A stretch of 64,000 nt of DNA from contig NZ_CP084874.1 of the NCBI RefSeq assembly GCF_020526085.1, forward strand, positions 124,001 through 188,000, written 5' to 3'. The number at the start of each line of letters is the position of its first letter. Position 1 is the stretch's first letter. This stretch comes from Klebsiella africana. GTDB taxonomy: Bacteria; Pseudomonadota; Gammaproteobacteria; Enterobacterales; Enterobacteriaceae. The notes under the pieces were generated by a model that was not told where the DNA came from, did no database searches, and saw nothing but the letters and a program-made list of their open reading frames with translations. Shown here in pieces: positions 19,468 to 29,203 of this stretch. Position numbers and translations under genes: made by a program.

Positions 19468-20540
19468 GCCAGTACCTTTTTCGCCGCCGCGATCACGGCG
19501 TCGGTAGGAATTAAATCGAGATAACGTTCGTCGGTGTTGGTGTTGATGTCATCCGGGTCGGGCAGCGGACCGAAGTCGCCGGCCCAGATCACCTCGCCTT
19601 TCGCCTGCCACGGGCGCCAGAAGGTCAGCTTCGAGGGGCCGAACAGGGCGACCAGCGGAGTGCCAAGAGCCGCAGCCATATGCATTGGCACCGAGTCGAC
19701 GCCGATAAACAACCGGGCATGATCGATCACCGCTGCCAGCTGGCGCAGCGTTAACTGGCCGGCTAAAGAGTGCAGTCGCGCCTGCGGGCAGCCGGCGATG
19801 ATGGTATCCACCATCTTCTTCTCTCTATCGTCAGGGCCGGAGGTAAGCACCACCGCGTACCCCTCGGCGGACAGCGCGTTGATCAGCGCACTCATACGAT
19901 CTTCGCGCCAGCATTTAAAGAACCAGCGCGACGTCGGCTGGATGACGATGTAGTTTTCCCGGAACTCCTCTGGCAGCAGGGCGCGGCTGGTGGCCCAGTC
20001 TGCTTCGCTGTAGCCCATTCGCGCCGGCGCGTCGTGCAACTGGATACCAAGCGGAGCGAGGATAGAGAGATTCTGCTGTACCGTATGCAGCTGGTTGTGC
20101 TGTTGGGTTGAGGCCAGCGCGGTGTGGCAGTAGCGCCATAACGGGTGGCGGCGCTTTGGGAAATCAAAACCGATCCGCGTGGCGGCGCCGGTCAGTTTGC
20201 TGATAATCGCGCTCGGCCACTGGTCGGCAAGGTTAAGCACCATATCGTATCGCTGCTGGCGCAGCGTCTGAATGAGCTGCCATTGCATCTTTAGCTGATG
20301 CCTTTTTCCCTGCTTTTTCCAGCGGCGGTCGAGACCATAAATATGATGGATATCGGGGTTGGCGGCGAGCATATCCCGGGTCTCTTCATACAGCAGGACA
20401 TCCACGCGGGCGGCGGGATACTGCTGTTTCAGCGCGTGAATAAGCGGCGTGATCAGCAGCATGTCGCCATGATGGCGCAGCTTAATGACCAGGATCCGCG
20501 CCGGGTTCAACGGGCCGCGGGAGAGGGTTTCAGGCGTCAT
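19464..20540 (-). CDS. waaQ: LPS heptosyltransferase III
   Basis: A GT9 enzyme that adds the side-branch heptose III to heptose II from ADP-heptose. The 358 residues have the GT9 N-motif ILVIKLRHHGDMLLITPLIH with the catalytic Asp (residues about 16-35), and the donor motif FIGVDSVPMHMAAALGTPLVALFGPS. It heads the minus-strand block waaQ-wabG-wabH-GT2 and is divergent from wabN across 78 bases. A TAGAAT (forward 20572-20577) could be its -10. No ops/JUMPstart element was found. Confidence 0.92.
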   Translation of the reverse strand: MTPETLSRGPLNPARILVIKLRHHGDMLLITPLIHALKQQYPAARVDVLLYEETRDMLAANPDIHHIYGLDRRWKKQGKRHQLKMQWQLIQTLRQQRYDMVLNLADQWPSAIISKLTGAATRIGFDFPKRRHPLWRYCHTALASTQQHNQLHTVQQNLSILAPLGIQLHDAPARMGYSEADWATSRALLPEEFRENYIVIQPTSRWFFKCWREDRMSALINALSAEGYAVVLTSGPDDREKKMVDTIIAGCPQARLHSLAGQLTLRQLAAVIDHARLFIGVDSVPMHMAAALGTPLVALFGPSKLTFWRPWQAKGEVIWAGDFGPLPDPDDINTNTDERYLDLIPTDAVIAAAKKVLA

Positions 20541-20618
20541 ACTCTGTTCTTCATCCAGGATAAGGGTTCCGATTCTAGGGGATCAGACAGATTGAGAGAA
20601 GCGTTGTATTGCTCTACC

Positions 20619-21614
20619 ATGACCCGATACGTATGGCCTGAGGACGTTTTCGTGCACAATCCCGCATTTCTCATCACGATTGATACAGAGGGCGATAACC
20701 TCTGGCAAAAACATGACAGTATCACCACCGAGAATGCGCGCTATCTCCCGCGTTTTCAGCAGCTTTGCGAAAAGTATGGCTTTAAACCGGTCTATTTGAC
20801 CAATTATGAAATGGCCATCGACCCTTTTTATATCGAATTTGCCAGAGACGTGATTGCCCGCGGTACCGCGGAAATCGGCATGCATCTGCATGCGTGGAAC
20901 AGCCCGCCGACCGAGCCGCTGACCGCCGATGACTGGCGACATAAGCCTTATCTTATTGAATACAGCGATGCCATGATGCGTGAGAAGGTCGACTATATGA
21001 CGCGTCTGCTGGAGGACACCTTCCAGACCAAAATGGTCAGCCATCGCGCCGGGCGCTGGGCCTTTGACGAGCGCTATGCGCGTCTGCTGGTGGAGCACGG
21101 GTATCAGGTGGATTGCTCGGTGACCCCGCGGGTGAACTGGAAGACCGCCAAGGGGGCGCCGCAGGGCGATGGCGGGACCGATTATCGCCGCTTCCCGCAG
21201 CATGCCTATTTCCTCGATGAAAATGATATCAGCCGCGAAGGCCACTCTCCGCTGCTGGAAGTGCCGATGAGCATTCAGTACAAGCACTCAGCGTGGATGA
21301 ACAGCGTGAAGCAGGGTTACGATCGGCTGCGTGGCAAAGTGCGTTCTCCCTCCGTGCACTGGCTGCGTCCGATGGGTGGCAACGTGGAGACGATGAAAAA
21401 AGTCGTCGAACAAACGTTGACGCAGGGCAATGACTACGTGGAATATATGCTCCACTCTTCAGAGTATATGCCCGGCGGCAGCCCCACGTTCCAGAATGAA
21501 CGGGATATTGAGCGTTTATACGCTGACCTTGAAGCCTTTTTTAGCTGGCTGGCGCCGCAGGTGAAGGGAATGACGTTGGCAGAATATTACCAGCGGAAAA
21601 TTACACAGCGCTAA
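20619..21614 (+). CDS. wabN: LPS core GlcNAc deacetylase (polysaccharide deacetylase family)
   Basis: The 331 residues have an NodB-like fold: FLITIDTEGDN (the catalytic and metal Asp pair region, residues about 17-27), GTAEIGMHLHAWNSPP (metal His pair H-x-H) and SHRAGRWAFDERYARLL. In Klebsiella WabN deacetylates core GlcNAc to GlcN, matching the neighbouring wabH. The start is uncertain: ATG at 20619 has no good Shine-Dalgarno, while an in-frame TTG at 20604 sits 3 bases after GAGAGAA. The frame remains open farther upstream over waaQ, which is ignored. It pairs with the GT9 gene 18 bases downstream. Confidence 0.85.
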   Translation: MTRYVWPEDVFVHNPAFLITIDTEGDNLWQKHDSITTENARYLPRFQQLCEKYGFKPVYLTNYEMAIDPFYIEFARDVIARGTAEIGMHLHAWNSPPTEPLTADDWRHKPYLIEYSDAMMREKVDYMTRLLEDTFQTKMVSHRAGRWAFDERYARLLVEHGYQVDCSVTPRVNWKTAKGAPQGDGGTDYRRFPQHAYFLDENDISREGHSPLLEVPMSIQYKHSAWMNSVKQGYDRLRGKVRSPSVHWLRPMGGNVETMKKVVEQTLTQGNDYVEYMLHSSEYMPGGSPTFQNERDIERLYADLEAFFSWLAPQVKGMTLAEYYQRKITQR

Positions 21615-21632
21615 CACAGCTCAAGGTACCGT

Positions 21633-22712
21633 ATGCGTATCCTTAAACAATTAACGCGGAAAAAGAATGCTTTTTTCCGCGGCATTAAATTTAATTTAAT
21701 TAACTATCGATACAGAAATAAGCCGGCGCGTAAAGCCTTTGACCCGGCGCCTGTGCACCGCGTACTGCTATTGCGTCTGGACGATAAAGTCGGTGATATG
21801 GTGGTTACGACCGGCTGCGCCAGAATACTGGCTGAACGGGGATATCAGGTTTCGGTGTTAACCGGACCAATATGCTGCGAAATATTAGCAGGCTCAGAAT
21901 TCATTCAACAAGTATATTTATATCGGCCGCGCATGTCCTTAAATGTTTTAAGGGCGGTGGGCTTTGATGCGGTTATCGATTTTGATGACGTCACCAGCTA
22001 TGAACGCTTTAAATTACTCGCCGATTTACGCGCGACCAGCGTGATTGGCTTTAATAAAGATCAATATAAACTTTACGATCATTCGATCGCTTTTTTTGAC
22101 AGCAACAGCCATATTTCCCAGCGCTATAAACAGGTAGTGAAGCTGTTTGGCATCGTTGACGACCACCCGTATCACTATCATCTCCCCGGCTGCCGCCATG
22201 AGCGGGAGAAAGTAGCCCGCTTGCTTTCCCAGGCCGGAGAGGTCGAACTGCGTATCGCCATTAACCCTTTTACCGCGTCCGAGGATAAAGACTTCTGTCG
22301 TCACCAGGTGGCGACCCTGGTTGAGCGGTTACATGCTCTGCCTTACCGGGTCTGTATCGTGATGGTGGGGCGCAGTGAAAAAATCCGTCAGCTGGGACTG
22401 GATATGGCACTGTACATCGCCGACAGCACCATCAATTCCGCTGTCGAAGTGATCCGCAGCTGTGATTTAGTCATTACGCCGGACACCTCGATCGTGCATA
22501 TTGCCCGGGCCTTCGATAAGCCGATGGTGGCGGTCTATAACAAACGCAAACTCAAAGATACCGGCCTGCCCGGCTATCACATCTGGGCGCCGGGCTATGA
22601 CAAGGCGAAACAGATCGTCTGTGAAGAGGCAAATGTCGCCGATGTGGCGATTGAGTCGGTGTGGCCCGTGATTCAGGAGGAGGCCGACCGGCTGGTCGCT
22701 GCCCGCAGTTAA
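21633..22712 (+). CDS. GT9 heptosyltransferase of the outer core (WabJ-type candidate)
   Basis: The 359 residues form a GT9-like ADP-heptose transferase. A basic N-terminus (about 40 residues longer than WaaC) precedes RVLLLRLDDKVGDMVVTTGCA with the catalytic Asp, and the donor motif is DLVITPDTSIVHIARAFDKPMVAVY. It is more AT-rich at its 5' end than its neighbours. Its partner locus across the terminator encodes a WaaZ-like Kdo transferase. Klebsiella core type 1 carries Hep-Kdo on GlcN, so this enzyme is the natural candidate for adding that outer heptose (wabJ in some naming schemes). The gene name is not asserted. Confidence 0.8.
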   Translation: MRILKQLTRKKNAFFRGIKFNLINYRYRNKPARKAFDPAPVHRVLLLRLDDKVGDMVVTTGCARILAERGYQVSVLTGPICCEILAGSEFIQQVYLYRPRMSLNVLRAVGFDAVIDFDDVTSYERFKLLADLRATSVIGFNKDQYKLYDHSIAFFDSNSHISQRYKQVVKLFGIVDDHPYHYHLPGCRHEREKVARLLSQAGEVELRIAINPFTASEDKDFCRHQVATLVERLHALPYRVCIVMVGRSEKIRQLGLDMALYIADSTINSAVEVIRSCDLVITPDTSIVHIARAFDKPMVAVYNKRKLKDTGLPGYHIWAPGYDKAKQIVCEEANVADVAIESVWPVIQEEADRLVAARS

Positions 22713-22725
22713 TAGATAAGTTAAT

Positions 22726-22753
22726 AAAAAAGGGCCGCTGACGGCCCTTTTTG
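22726..22753. terminator. Bidirectional terminator between the GT9 gene and waaL
   Basis: AAAAAGGGCCG-CTGA-CGGCCCTTTTT, a perfect stem with A and T arms, terminates both converging transcripts. It abuts the waaL stop codon at 22754. Confidence 0.92.
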
Positions 22754-23923
22754 TTAGCGTTTTTCCGCCAACCCTTTGCTGAGCGCAATGCCCAGCGGCA
22801 GCCAGAACAGCACCCAGGTTTCCCGGGGATTGCTGATGATAAACATCCCCTGCGAGGCCATAAATACCAGCGCGTAAAACAGGATTGCCAGGCTGTAGCG
22901 GCTGTCGGTGCGGCGCTTGCGCCACGCCTGCCATAGCCCGCAGGCAATGACCGCCAGCAGCAGCAGTAAACCCACGATGCCGCCTTTCAGCAGGGCGCCC
23001 ATATACACGCTGTGAGTAGTGGTGATGTGCTCGCCGCTGTAGTTGATGAAGTCCAGTTCATAGCTGAAGCCACGGCCCAGCCAGGGCTGACTGGCCATCT
23101 CCGAGAGCGTATGGTGCCAGATGCTCAGTCGCAGCCCGCTTTGGGTGCCCAGCTCTTCAAAACGGGCGAGCAGCATATCGCCCACCGGCGTCACGACCAG
23201 GAGCAGCGCTACCAGCACAGCCAGCGCTGCGGCGATCAGCAGGTTGCGGCGGGTAAAAACGTGCAGGTGCAACGTACAGCAGACCGCCAGCACCAGGGCG
23301 ATGATCGGCCCACGGCTCTGGGTCAGCAGCATCATTACCAGCATGATGGTGAGCGGCAGATAGAGCCAGTGGCTGGCTTTTTCTTTCAGTAGCATGCCGC
23401 AGATTAAAATGCCGATACCGCAGTAACCGGCAAGGTCGATAACGTTCGTTGGCCCAGGGTTCTCGGGGGAGACCGCACGTTCGGTAAGCACCAGCGTGTG
23501 GTCGATAATTAGCGTCCACAGCGAGAGCACAGTGATCCCGCCGACCACCGCCAGCATGGCCAGACGGCGGGTTCGTTCGTCGCTGAGCAGCAACGCCATC
23601 AGTAACAAATACCCGGTCAGATACACGCCATGGGTGATCGGCGAGTCGATATGCTGCGGCGTATGGCCCCACAGATTACTGAGGGCGTAATAAATAAAGA
23701 AGACCGCGAGCAGTGCCCATGTCGGCCACTGCTCGCGCAACACCCCGGCCAGCGCCTGGCGGTTTTCCTGGCGAACCAGCGACAGCAACAGCAGCAGGAT
23801 CGATAAATGCAGCAGGTTATTGGTCCGGGTGGACATGCAAAAAATCGCGCTGAAAAATAAAAACAAAGGAAAGACGATCGAGTAACCCTGTCTGGCGAAG
23901 TTACTCACTTTTAAAGTACTCAT
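22754..23923 (-). CDS. waaL: O-antigen ligase
   Basis: An inner-membrane ligase joining undecaprenyl-linked O antigen to the completed lipid A-core in the periplasm. The 389 residues have about ten to twelve hydrophobic segments and the Wzy_C/O-antigen ligase region. A large periplasmic loop contains SGLRLSIWHHTLSEMASQP, WLGRGFSYELDF and HITTTHSVYMGAL, whose Arg and His are the family's functional residues. The start at 23923 (MSTLKVSNF) follows GAAAAGG; a TTG three codons upstream is less likely. It overlaps the WaaZ-like gene by 23 bases. WaaL sequence varies with core type. Confidence 0.92.
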   Translation of the reverse strand: MSTLKVSNFARQGYSIVFPLFLFFSAIFCMSTRTNNLLHLSILLLLLSLVRQENRQALAGVLREQWPTWALLAVFFIYYALSNLWGHTPQHIDSPITHGVYLTGYLLLMALLLSDERTRRLAMLAVVGGITVLSLWTLIIDHTLVLTERAVSPENPGPTNVIDLAGYCGIGILICGMLLKEKASHWLYLPLTIMLVMMLLTQSRGPIIALVLAVCCTLHLHVFTRRNLLIAAALAVLVALLLVVTPVGDMLLARFEELGTQSGLRLSIWHHTLSEMASQPWLGRGFSYELDFINYSGEHITTTHSVYMGALLKGGIVGLLLLLAVIACGLWQAWRKRRTDSRYSLAILFYALVFMASQGMFIISNPRETWVLFWLPLGIALSKGLAEKR

Positions 23924-24809
23924 TAAACGCAACCTTTTCGAAGATAGTGTCCGGCACAGCGCTTTCTGGGGAAAAATTAATCACCCGAATCTGGCGTTGC
24001 TGCAGTACCTGCGCGGCATGCGCAAAAGAGGGCATGACGAGGGTATCTACTTTCGTTGCCAGGTAAGAAGGCAATTTTTCTTGTTGTGTTTCGTAGAACC
24101 GCGGCTGGTTAAAGTTGGTCATATCCAGGCCGCTCACCAGGATCGTATTGAAGCCCAGCCAGGCGAGAATTTGCAGCGCCCAGTAGACCACCGTTCCGGC
24201 ATCGAAAACCCCCTGGCGGATATCGGTGCTAAAGCAGATATCCGGGCGCTGAGGATGAAGGCACATCGCTGGATTCTGCTGGTAAGTGCGCTTTATCGCT
24301 TCGCTGGCGACTTTCGGCTGGTAAATCTTATAGCAACCGTCCTCAATCAACGCCAAACGGCAGCGCAGCGCGTCCCCATAGCGATCGACGATTTTGGCGA
24401 TCCCGTGCATGGTGGTGAACAGCAAAATATCCGGCTGGCTGACAATGGCGCGGATAATGTCCGGCTTCTTATCGAAAAATTCCATGTCGACGATGGTATA
24501 GAGCGAAAAGTGCAGCCGGTCGGCAAGATGCCAGGCGCCATTGACGCCCATCACCGGGATCGTTTTCGACAACAGGGAAAAATCGATATTGCGGGTTGAA
24601 GGGCCGGTGGCGGTCAGCAGGACTTCGCCCTGCATGCTGTTTTTCAGCGCGCTCAGGCTGACCAGCGGCACCGTTTTCCCTTTATAGCGTAACGCGCTAA
24701 TTTCGCCGCTCGGCGCGCGCGTAATGCGGGTAAAAGGCCACAGATTTTCATTGTGACGATAAGCGCGAGGGCGCGTGTAACGATAGATCTGCTTAAACAG
24801 GGATCCCAT
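23901..24809 (-). CDS. WaaZ-like Kdo transferase of the LPS core (candidate)
   Basis: The 302-residue protein has no signal peptide. Key stretches are LLTATGPSTRNIDFSLL, VMGVNGAWHLADRLHFSLY, FSTDIRQGVFDAGTVVYWALQ and ILVSGLDMTNFNQPRFYE. The last resembles the CSGLDLTG...RFYDE region of E. coli WaaZ, which adds a third Kdo. In Klebsiella core type 1 a Kdo sits on the outer-core GlcN, so this is the likely enzyme. It shares one base with the waaC stop and overlaps waaL, placing it in the hldD-waaF-waaC operon. WaaZ similarity is from memory of motifs, so function is an inference. Confidence 0.72.
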   Translation of the reverse strand: MGSLFKQIYRYTRPRAYRHNENLWPFTRITRAPSGEISALRYKGKTVPLVSLSALKNSMQGEVLLTATGPSTRNIDFSLLSKTIPVMGVNGAWHLADRLHFSLYTIVDMEFFDKKPDIIRAIVSQPDILLFTTMHGIAKIVDRYGDALRCRLALIEDGCYKIYQPKVASEAIKRTYQQNPAMCLHPQRPDICFSTDIRQGVFDAGTVVYWALQILAWLGFNTILVSGLDMTNFNQPRFYETQQEKLPSYLATKVDTLVMPSFAHAAQVLQQRQIRVINFSPESAVPDTIFEKVAFNEYFKSE

Positions 24810-25780
24810 CAGAGCAGCCCCTGATTTTGCAGAAGAAGATGAACCCGGCTGGCCGGAATATCGCCGGTGCTGGTGCTATTTTCCGGCCGTACGATGTGCT
24901 GGTTTTTACCGTATCCGCCAATCAGTCCCGGATCGGTCGGGCCGTAGAGCGTGAAGTTCGGTTTATCCAGCGCGGCGGTCAGATGGCTCAGTCCGGTATC
25001 GACCGAGACGACGGCCCGGGCGCCGGCCAGAACCTGCGCCACCTGCTCAAGGCTCATGCGCGGCAGTACTTCAACATACTCCCGTCCTTCCGCCAGTCGT
25101 TTTGCCCGCGCCTCTTCGTGTGGGGCGCCCCACGGTAGCTTAATACGAACGCCGCTGTCGGCAAGCAGATCGAGCAGCTCCTGCCAGCGGGGTTCCGGCC
25201 AGTGTTTATCGTCGCGGGTGGTGGCGTGCAGGAACACCAGATAGGGGGCGGCAGCGCTAGCCTCATGCTGCAGGAAATGGCGCGCAATGGCGTAATCTCC
25301 CTGCGTCTGGGGTTTCGCGTAGCCGAGGCTTTTGGCGAACAGCTCGCGGGTACGCTCCACCGCGTGCTGCTGTTTCGCGATATGGTGGCGGCGGTTGTAA
25401 AACAGGCTGGCCAGCGGCTCGCGGGCCGTTTGCCAGTCCATACCGTGCTTGACGCCGTGCGCCAGGCGAGTAACCAGCGCGGCGCTTTTCACCAGCCCCT
25501 GGGCGTCGATGATGGCGTCATACTTTACCGCCTGAACGGCCTCGCGGAAGGCTTGACGCTCCGCTTTAATCGGCGCGGAAAACCAGGCTTTACGCCAGCG
25601 GCGGATCGCCACCGGGATCACCCGCTCGACGCTTTCATGCCAGGAGGGGATCTGCGCGAAACCCTCTTCAACCACCCAGTCGAAGCGGATGCCGGGGATA
25701 GCCTGCGCGGCGTCGGTTAGCGCGGGCAGCGTGTGCAGCACGTCGCCCATGGACGAGGTTTTTACGATCAATACCCGCAT
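24809..25780 (-). CDS. waaC: LPS heptosyltransferase I
   Basis: Transfers the first L-glycero-D-manno-heptose from ADP-heptose to Kdo2-lipid A. The 323 residues nearly match E. coli WaaC (319). Motifs: VLIVKTSSMGDVLHTLPAL with catalytic Asp13, RRWRKAWFSAPIKAER, LHATTRDDKHWPE and the donor site VSVDTGLSHLTAALDKPN. It lies 3 bases downstream of waaF. The enzyme is peripheral on the cytoplasmic face of the inner membrane. Confidence 0.97.
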   Translation of the reverse strand: MRVLIVKTSSMGDVLHTLPALTDAAQAIPGIRFDWVVEEGFAQIPSWHESVERVIPVAIRRWRKAWFSAPIKAERQAFREAVQAVKYDAIIDAQGLVKSAALVTRLAHGVKHGMDWQTAREPLASLFYNRRHHIAKQQHAVERTRELFAKSLGYAKPQTQGDYAIARHFLQHEASAAAPYLVFLHATTRDDKHWPEPRWQELLDLLADSGVRIKLPWGAPHEEARAKRLAEGREYVEVLPRMSLEQVAQVLAGARAVVSVDTGLSHLTAALDKPNFTLYGPTDPGLIGGYGKNQHIVRPENSTSTGDIPASRVHLLLQNQGLL

Positions 25781-25783
25781 CCG

Positions 25784-26842
25784 TTACGCTTCCTCGTGCT
25801 CGGTTTTTTCCGCTAACAGTTCGTTCAGCTCTTGCAGGACGCGTTCTGGGGTGATGTCGATCAGGCTCTGATGATAGCCTTCCGCGGCATCGCCTTTGCG
25901 CACCTTGTGGTAGCCGGTAATCAGGCGGATAACCCGCGCTTTATGCGACAGCGGCGGGGTGAAGTCCGGGCTGCTCGGGCCATACAGTGCCACCAGTGGG
26001 CGGTCCAGCGCGGCGGCGACGTGCATCAGCCCCGAATCGTTAGTCACTACAGCTTTACAGGCGGCGATCAGAATGACCGCCTGCTCCAGCTGGGTTTCAC
26101 CCGCCAGATTGCGGCACCAGGCCTGCTGCTCGCTGCTGAGCGCGGCGATGATCTCTTTGCCGGCCTCGTTATCTTTTGCCGAGCCAAATAGCGCAATCTG
26201 GTAGCCATCGTCGATGAGCTTTTTCGCCAGCGCAGCATAGTGATAGTGCGGCCAGCGTTTGGCCGGGCCGAACTCCGCGCCGGGACAGAAGCCGATGATC
26301 GGCCGGTCGTTCGACAGATTAAAGGCGCTGCAGGTCTGTGATTTTTCGCCATCGTTGACCTGCAGCTGCGGCCATAGCAGAGGTTGCGGCAGATCTTTGG
26401 CGCAGCGCATGACGCCGTTGTCATAGGCGAGCGCCACGTAGCGTTCCACCATCAACGGCCAGGCGTCTTTATCCAGCACCCGGGCGTCGTTGAGCAACCC
26501 GTAGCGCATCTCGCCGCGCCAGCCGGTGCGCAGCGGGATGTTGGCAAAGAAGGGGACTAATGCCGATTTAAACGAGTTCGGCAGCACGTAAGCGCGATCG
26601 TAGCGACGCTCGCGCAGGCTATGGCCGAGCTTGCGGCGTTCGCCGATAGCCAGCGCGCCGTGGCCCAGCGGCATCGGGATCGCTTCGTTCACTTCCGGCA
26701 TGCGCGATAGCAACGGACGGCACCAGGCTGGCGCCATCACGTCGATAATCGCCTGGGGATAGCGCGCCCTGAGCGTACGATAAAGACTTTGCGACATCAT
26801 CATGTCGCCCACCCAAGACGGGCCTATCACCAATATTTTCAT
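25784..26842 (-). CDS. waaF: LPS heptosyltransferase II
   Basis: Adds heptose II to heptose I of the inner core. The 352 residues are a GT9 enzyme: ILVIGPSWVGDMMMSQSLYR (catalytic Asp13), FCPGAEFGPAKRWPHYHYA and the ADP-heptose motif VTNDSGLMHVAAALDRPLVALYGPSSP. It begins 9 bases after hldD, which makes the heptose donor, and is followed by waaC, giving the conserved order hldD-waaF-waaC. Confidence 0.97.
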   Translation of the reverse strand: MKILVIGPSWVGDMMMSQSLYRTLRARYPQAIIDVMAPAWCRPLLSRMPEVNEAIPMPLGHGALAIGERRKLGHSLRERRYDRAYVLPNSFKSALVPFFANIPLRTGWRGEMRYGLLNDARVLDKDAWPLMVERYVALAYDNGVMRCAKDLPQPLLWPQLQVNDGEKSQTCSAFNLSNDRPIIGFCPGAEFGPAKRWPHYHYAALAKKLIDDGYQIALFGSAKDNEAGKEIIAALSSEQQAWCRNLAGETQLEQAVILIAACKAVVTNDSGLMHVAAALDRPLVALYGPSSPDFTPPLSHKARVIRLITGYHKVRKGDAAEGYHQSLIDITPERVLQELNELLAEKTEHEEA

Positions 26843-26851
26843 GCTTGTTTC

Positions 26852-27784
26852 TTATGCGTCGCGGTTTAGCCAGGCCATATATTCCGTTACGCCTTCGGCA
26901 ACGGTTTTGAACGGTTTGTCATAGCCCGCTTTGCGCAGGTTAGTCAGATCCGCTTGGGTGAATGCCTGGTAGCGGCCTTTCAGTTTGTCCGGGAACGGGA
27001 TGTACTCGATGCTGCCTTTTTTGTGGTATGCCAGGGTCGCATCGGCGACGGCCTGGAAGGATTCCGCGCGGCCGGTGCCAAGGTTGAAGATGCCGGAAAC
27101 GCCGTTTTCCCAGAACCACAGATTGACGTCAGCTACGTCGCCCACGTAAACGAAGTCGCGCTTGAAGCCGTCGCTGCCTTCGAACAGTTTCGGACTTTCG
27201 CCATTATTCAGCTGGGTATTGAGGTGGAAAGCCACGCTCGCCATGCTGCCTTTATGGCCTTCACGCGGTCCGTAGACGTTGAAGTAGCGGAAGCCGACGA
27301 TCTGCGAATTGGCTTCCGGCAGGATCTGGCGCACGTATTCGTCGAACAGGAATTTGGAGTAGCCGTAGACGTTCAGCGGCTGTTCGTACTCGCGAGATTC
27401 GATGAAGTCGCTGGTGCGTCCGCCGTAGGTGGCCGCTGAAGAGGCGTACAGGAACGGAATTTCGCGCTCCAGGCAGTAGTGCAGCAGCTCTTTGGAGTAC
27501 TGATAGTTGTTGTCCATCATGTACTTGCCGTCCCACTCTGTGGTGGAAGAGCATGCGCCTTCGTGGAAGATAGCGTCGATGTCGCCGAACTCTTCGCCCG
27601 CCATAATCTGGATCAGAAAATCTTCTTTATCCATGTAGTCAGCGATGTTCAGGTCAACCAGGTTCACAAACTTGGTGCCGTCTTTCAGATTGTCGACAAC
27701 CAGAATGTCGGTAATCCCTTTGTCATTCAGCGCTTTAACGATGTTGCTGCCGATAAAGCCTGCGCCGCCGGTAACGATGATCAT
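26852..27784 (-). CDS. hldD: ADP-L-glycero-D-manno-heptose 6-epimerase
   Basis: Converts ADP-D-glycero- to ADP-L-glycero-D-manno-heptose, the donor for WaaC, WaaF and WaaQ. A 310-residue short-chain dehydrogenase-type epimerase with [12 protein letters not shown] for NADP, catalytic Tyr/Lys in [13 protein letters not shown] and the substrate region [19 protein letters not shown]. It is first in the minus-strand core operon. The 213-base gap to divergent kbl (27785-27997) must hold both promoters; I could not single out a convincing hexamer pair there. Confidence 0.97.
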   Translation of the reverse strand: MIIVTGGAGFIGSNIVKALNDKGITDILVVDNLKDGTKFVNLVDLNIADYMDKEDFLIQIMAGEEFGDIDAIFHEGACSSTTEWDGKYMMDNNYQYSKELLHYCLEREIPFLYASSAATYGGRTSDFIESREYEQPLNVYGYSKFLFDEYVRQILPEANSQIVGFRYFNVYGPREGHKGSMASVAFHLNTQLNNGESPKLFEGSDGFKRDFVYVGDVADVNLWFWENGVSGIFNLGTGRAESFQAVADATLAYHKKGSIEYIPFPDKLKGRYQAFTQADLTNLRKAGYDKPFKTVAEGVTEYMAWLNRDA

Positions 27785-27997
27785 AACTGTACCTTTGAAG
27801 TTGGGAGCCCGGAGACAATCCGGACATGAATGCTCATATCATATCACCACATGAGCAAGCCTACAGCCATTCGCAGAATAAGGTGCTGGGCTGACGTGAT
27901 TTATGCTGCAAATAATTCATTCAGGCCTGCATCATCTCGTATCAGCGTATAGCTTTGGGTAATATGTGCCAAATTTTGCCGAATCTGGAGAGTTGCA

Positions 27998-29191
27998 ATG
28001 CGTGGTGATTTCTACAAACAGTTAACTAGCAATCTGGAGACCGCTCGGGCCGAAGGTTTGTTTAAAGAAGAGCGCATCATCACCTCGGCGCAGCAGGCGG
28101 ATATTACCGTCGGCGACAGCCACGTGATTAACTTCTGCGCCAATAACTATCTGGGCCTGGCGAACCACCCGGAACTGATTGCCGCGGCGAAATCCGGCAT
28201 GGACAGCCACGGTTTCGGGATGGCCTCCGTCCGCTTTATCTGCGGCACTCAGGATACGCACAAGCAGCTGGAGAAGAAGCTGGCCGATTTCCTCGGTATG
28301 GAAGACGCGATCCTCTACTCCTCCTGTTTCGACGCCAACGGCGGCCTGTTTGAAACGCTGCTCGGCCCGGAAGATGCCATTATCTCCGACGCCCTGAACC
28401 ATGCCTCGATCATCGATGGCGTGCGTCTGTGTAAAGCGAAGCGCTTCCGCTATGCCAACAACGACATGCAGGAACTGGAAGCGCGTCTGAAAGAAGCCCG
28501 CGAAGCCGGCGCGCGCCACGTGCTGATTGCTACCGACGGCGTCTTCTCCATGGACGGCGTGATCGCCAACCTGAAAGGCGTTTGCGACCTGGCGGACAAA
28601 TACGATGCGCTGGTGATGGTCGATGACTCCCACGCCGTCGGCTTCGTCGGCGAAAACGGCCGCGGCTCCCACGAATACTGCGACGTGATGGGGCGCGTCG
28701 ACATCATCACCGGCACCCTCGGTAAAGCGCTGGGCGGCGCCTCCGGTGGCTACACCGCCGCGCGCAAAGAGGTGGTCGAGTGGCTGCGCCAGCGCTCCCG
28801 CCCGTATCTCTTCTCCAACTCTCTGGCGCCGGCCATCGTGGCCGCCTCCATTAAAGTGCTGGAGATGGTCGAAGAGGGGGCAGACCTGCGCGATCGCCTG
28901 TGGGCTAACGCGCGTCTGTTCCGCGAAAAAATGACCGCGGCAGGCTTCACGCTGGCGGGCGCCGACCATGCCATCATTCCGGTGATGCTGGGTGAAGCGG
29001 TGGTGGCGCAGAACTTTGCCCGCGAGCTGCAAAAAGAAGGGATTTATGTTACCGGCTTCTTCTATCCGGTGGTTCCGAAAGGCCAGGCGCGTATTCGCAC
29101 CCAAATGTCGGCGGCGCATACCCCTGAACAAATTGAGCGTGCGGTGGAAGCCTTTACCCGCATCGGCAAACAACTGGGCGTCATCGCCTAA
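27998..29191 (+). CDS. kbl: Glycine C-acetyltransferase (2-amino-3-ketobutyrate CoA ligase)
   Basis: Second step of threonine breakdown: 2-amino-3-ketobutyrate plus CoA gives glycine and acetyl-CoA. The 397 residues are a fold-I PLP enzyme of the alpha-oxoamine synthase family. PLP contacts: [13 protein letters not shown] (Asp, His) and the Schiff-base Lys in [13 protein letters not shown] (about residue 243). GGAGAG precedes the ATG. It is followed 12 bases later by tdh, the preceding enzyme of the pathway. Confidence 0.98.
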   Translation: MRGDFYKQLTSNLETARAEGLFKEERIITSAQQADITVGDSHVINFCANNYLGLANHPELIAAAKSGMDSHGFGMASVRFICGTQDTHKQLEKKLADFLGMEDAILYSSCFDANGGLFETLLGPEDAIISDALNHASIIDGVRLCKAKRFRYANNDMQELEARLKEAREAGARHVLIATDGVFSMDGVIANLKGVCDLADKYDALVMVDDSHAVGFVGENGRGSHEYCDVMGRVDIITGTLGKALGGASGGYTAARKEVVEWLRQRSRPYLFSNSLAPAIVAASIKVLEMVEEGADLRDRLWANARLFREKMTAAGFTLAGADHAIIPVMLGEAVVAQNFARELQKEGIYVTGFFYPVVPKGQARIRTQMSAAHTPEQIERAVEAFTRIGKQLGVIA

Positions 29192-29203
29192 TAAGGGTGT
29201 GAG

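Noticed and set aside
20298..20618. Upstream extension of wabN into waaQ
   Set aside because: It would read through the waaQ gene in antisense; the deacetylase domain starts about 16 residues after the ATG at 20619.
20541..20618. ops/JUMPstart element upstream of waaQ
   Set aside because: GGTAGAGC on the waaQ strand is superficially similar, but the GGCGGTAG core is absent.
28022..29173. A 383-codon open frame antisense to kbl
   Set aside because: Shadow of kbl, with no homologous features.
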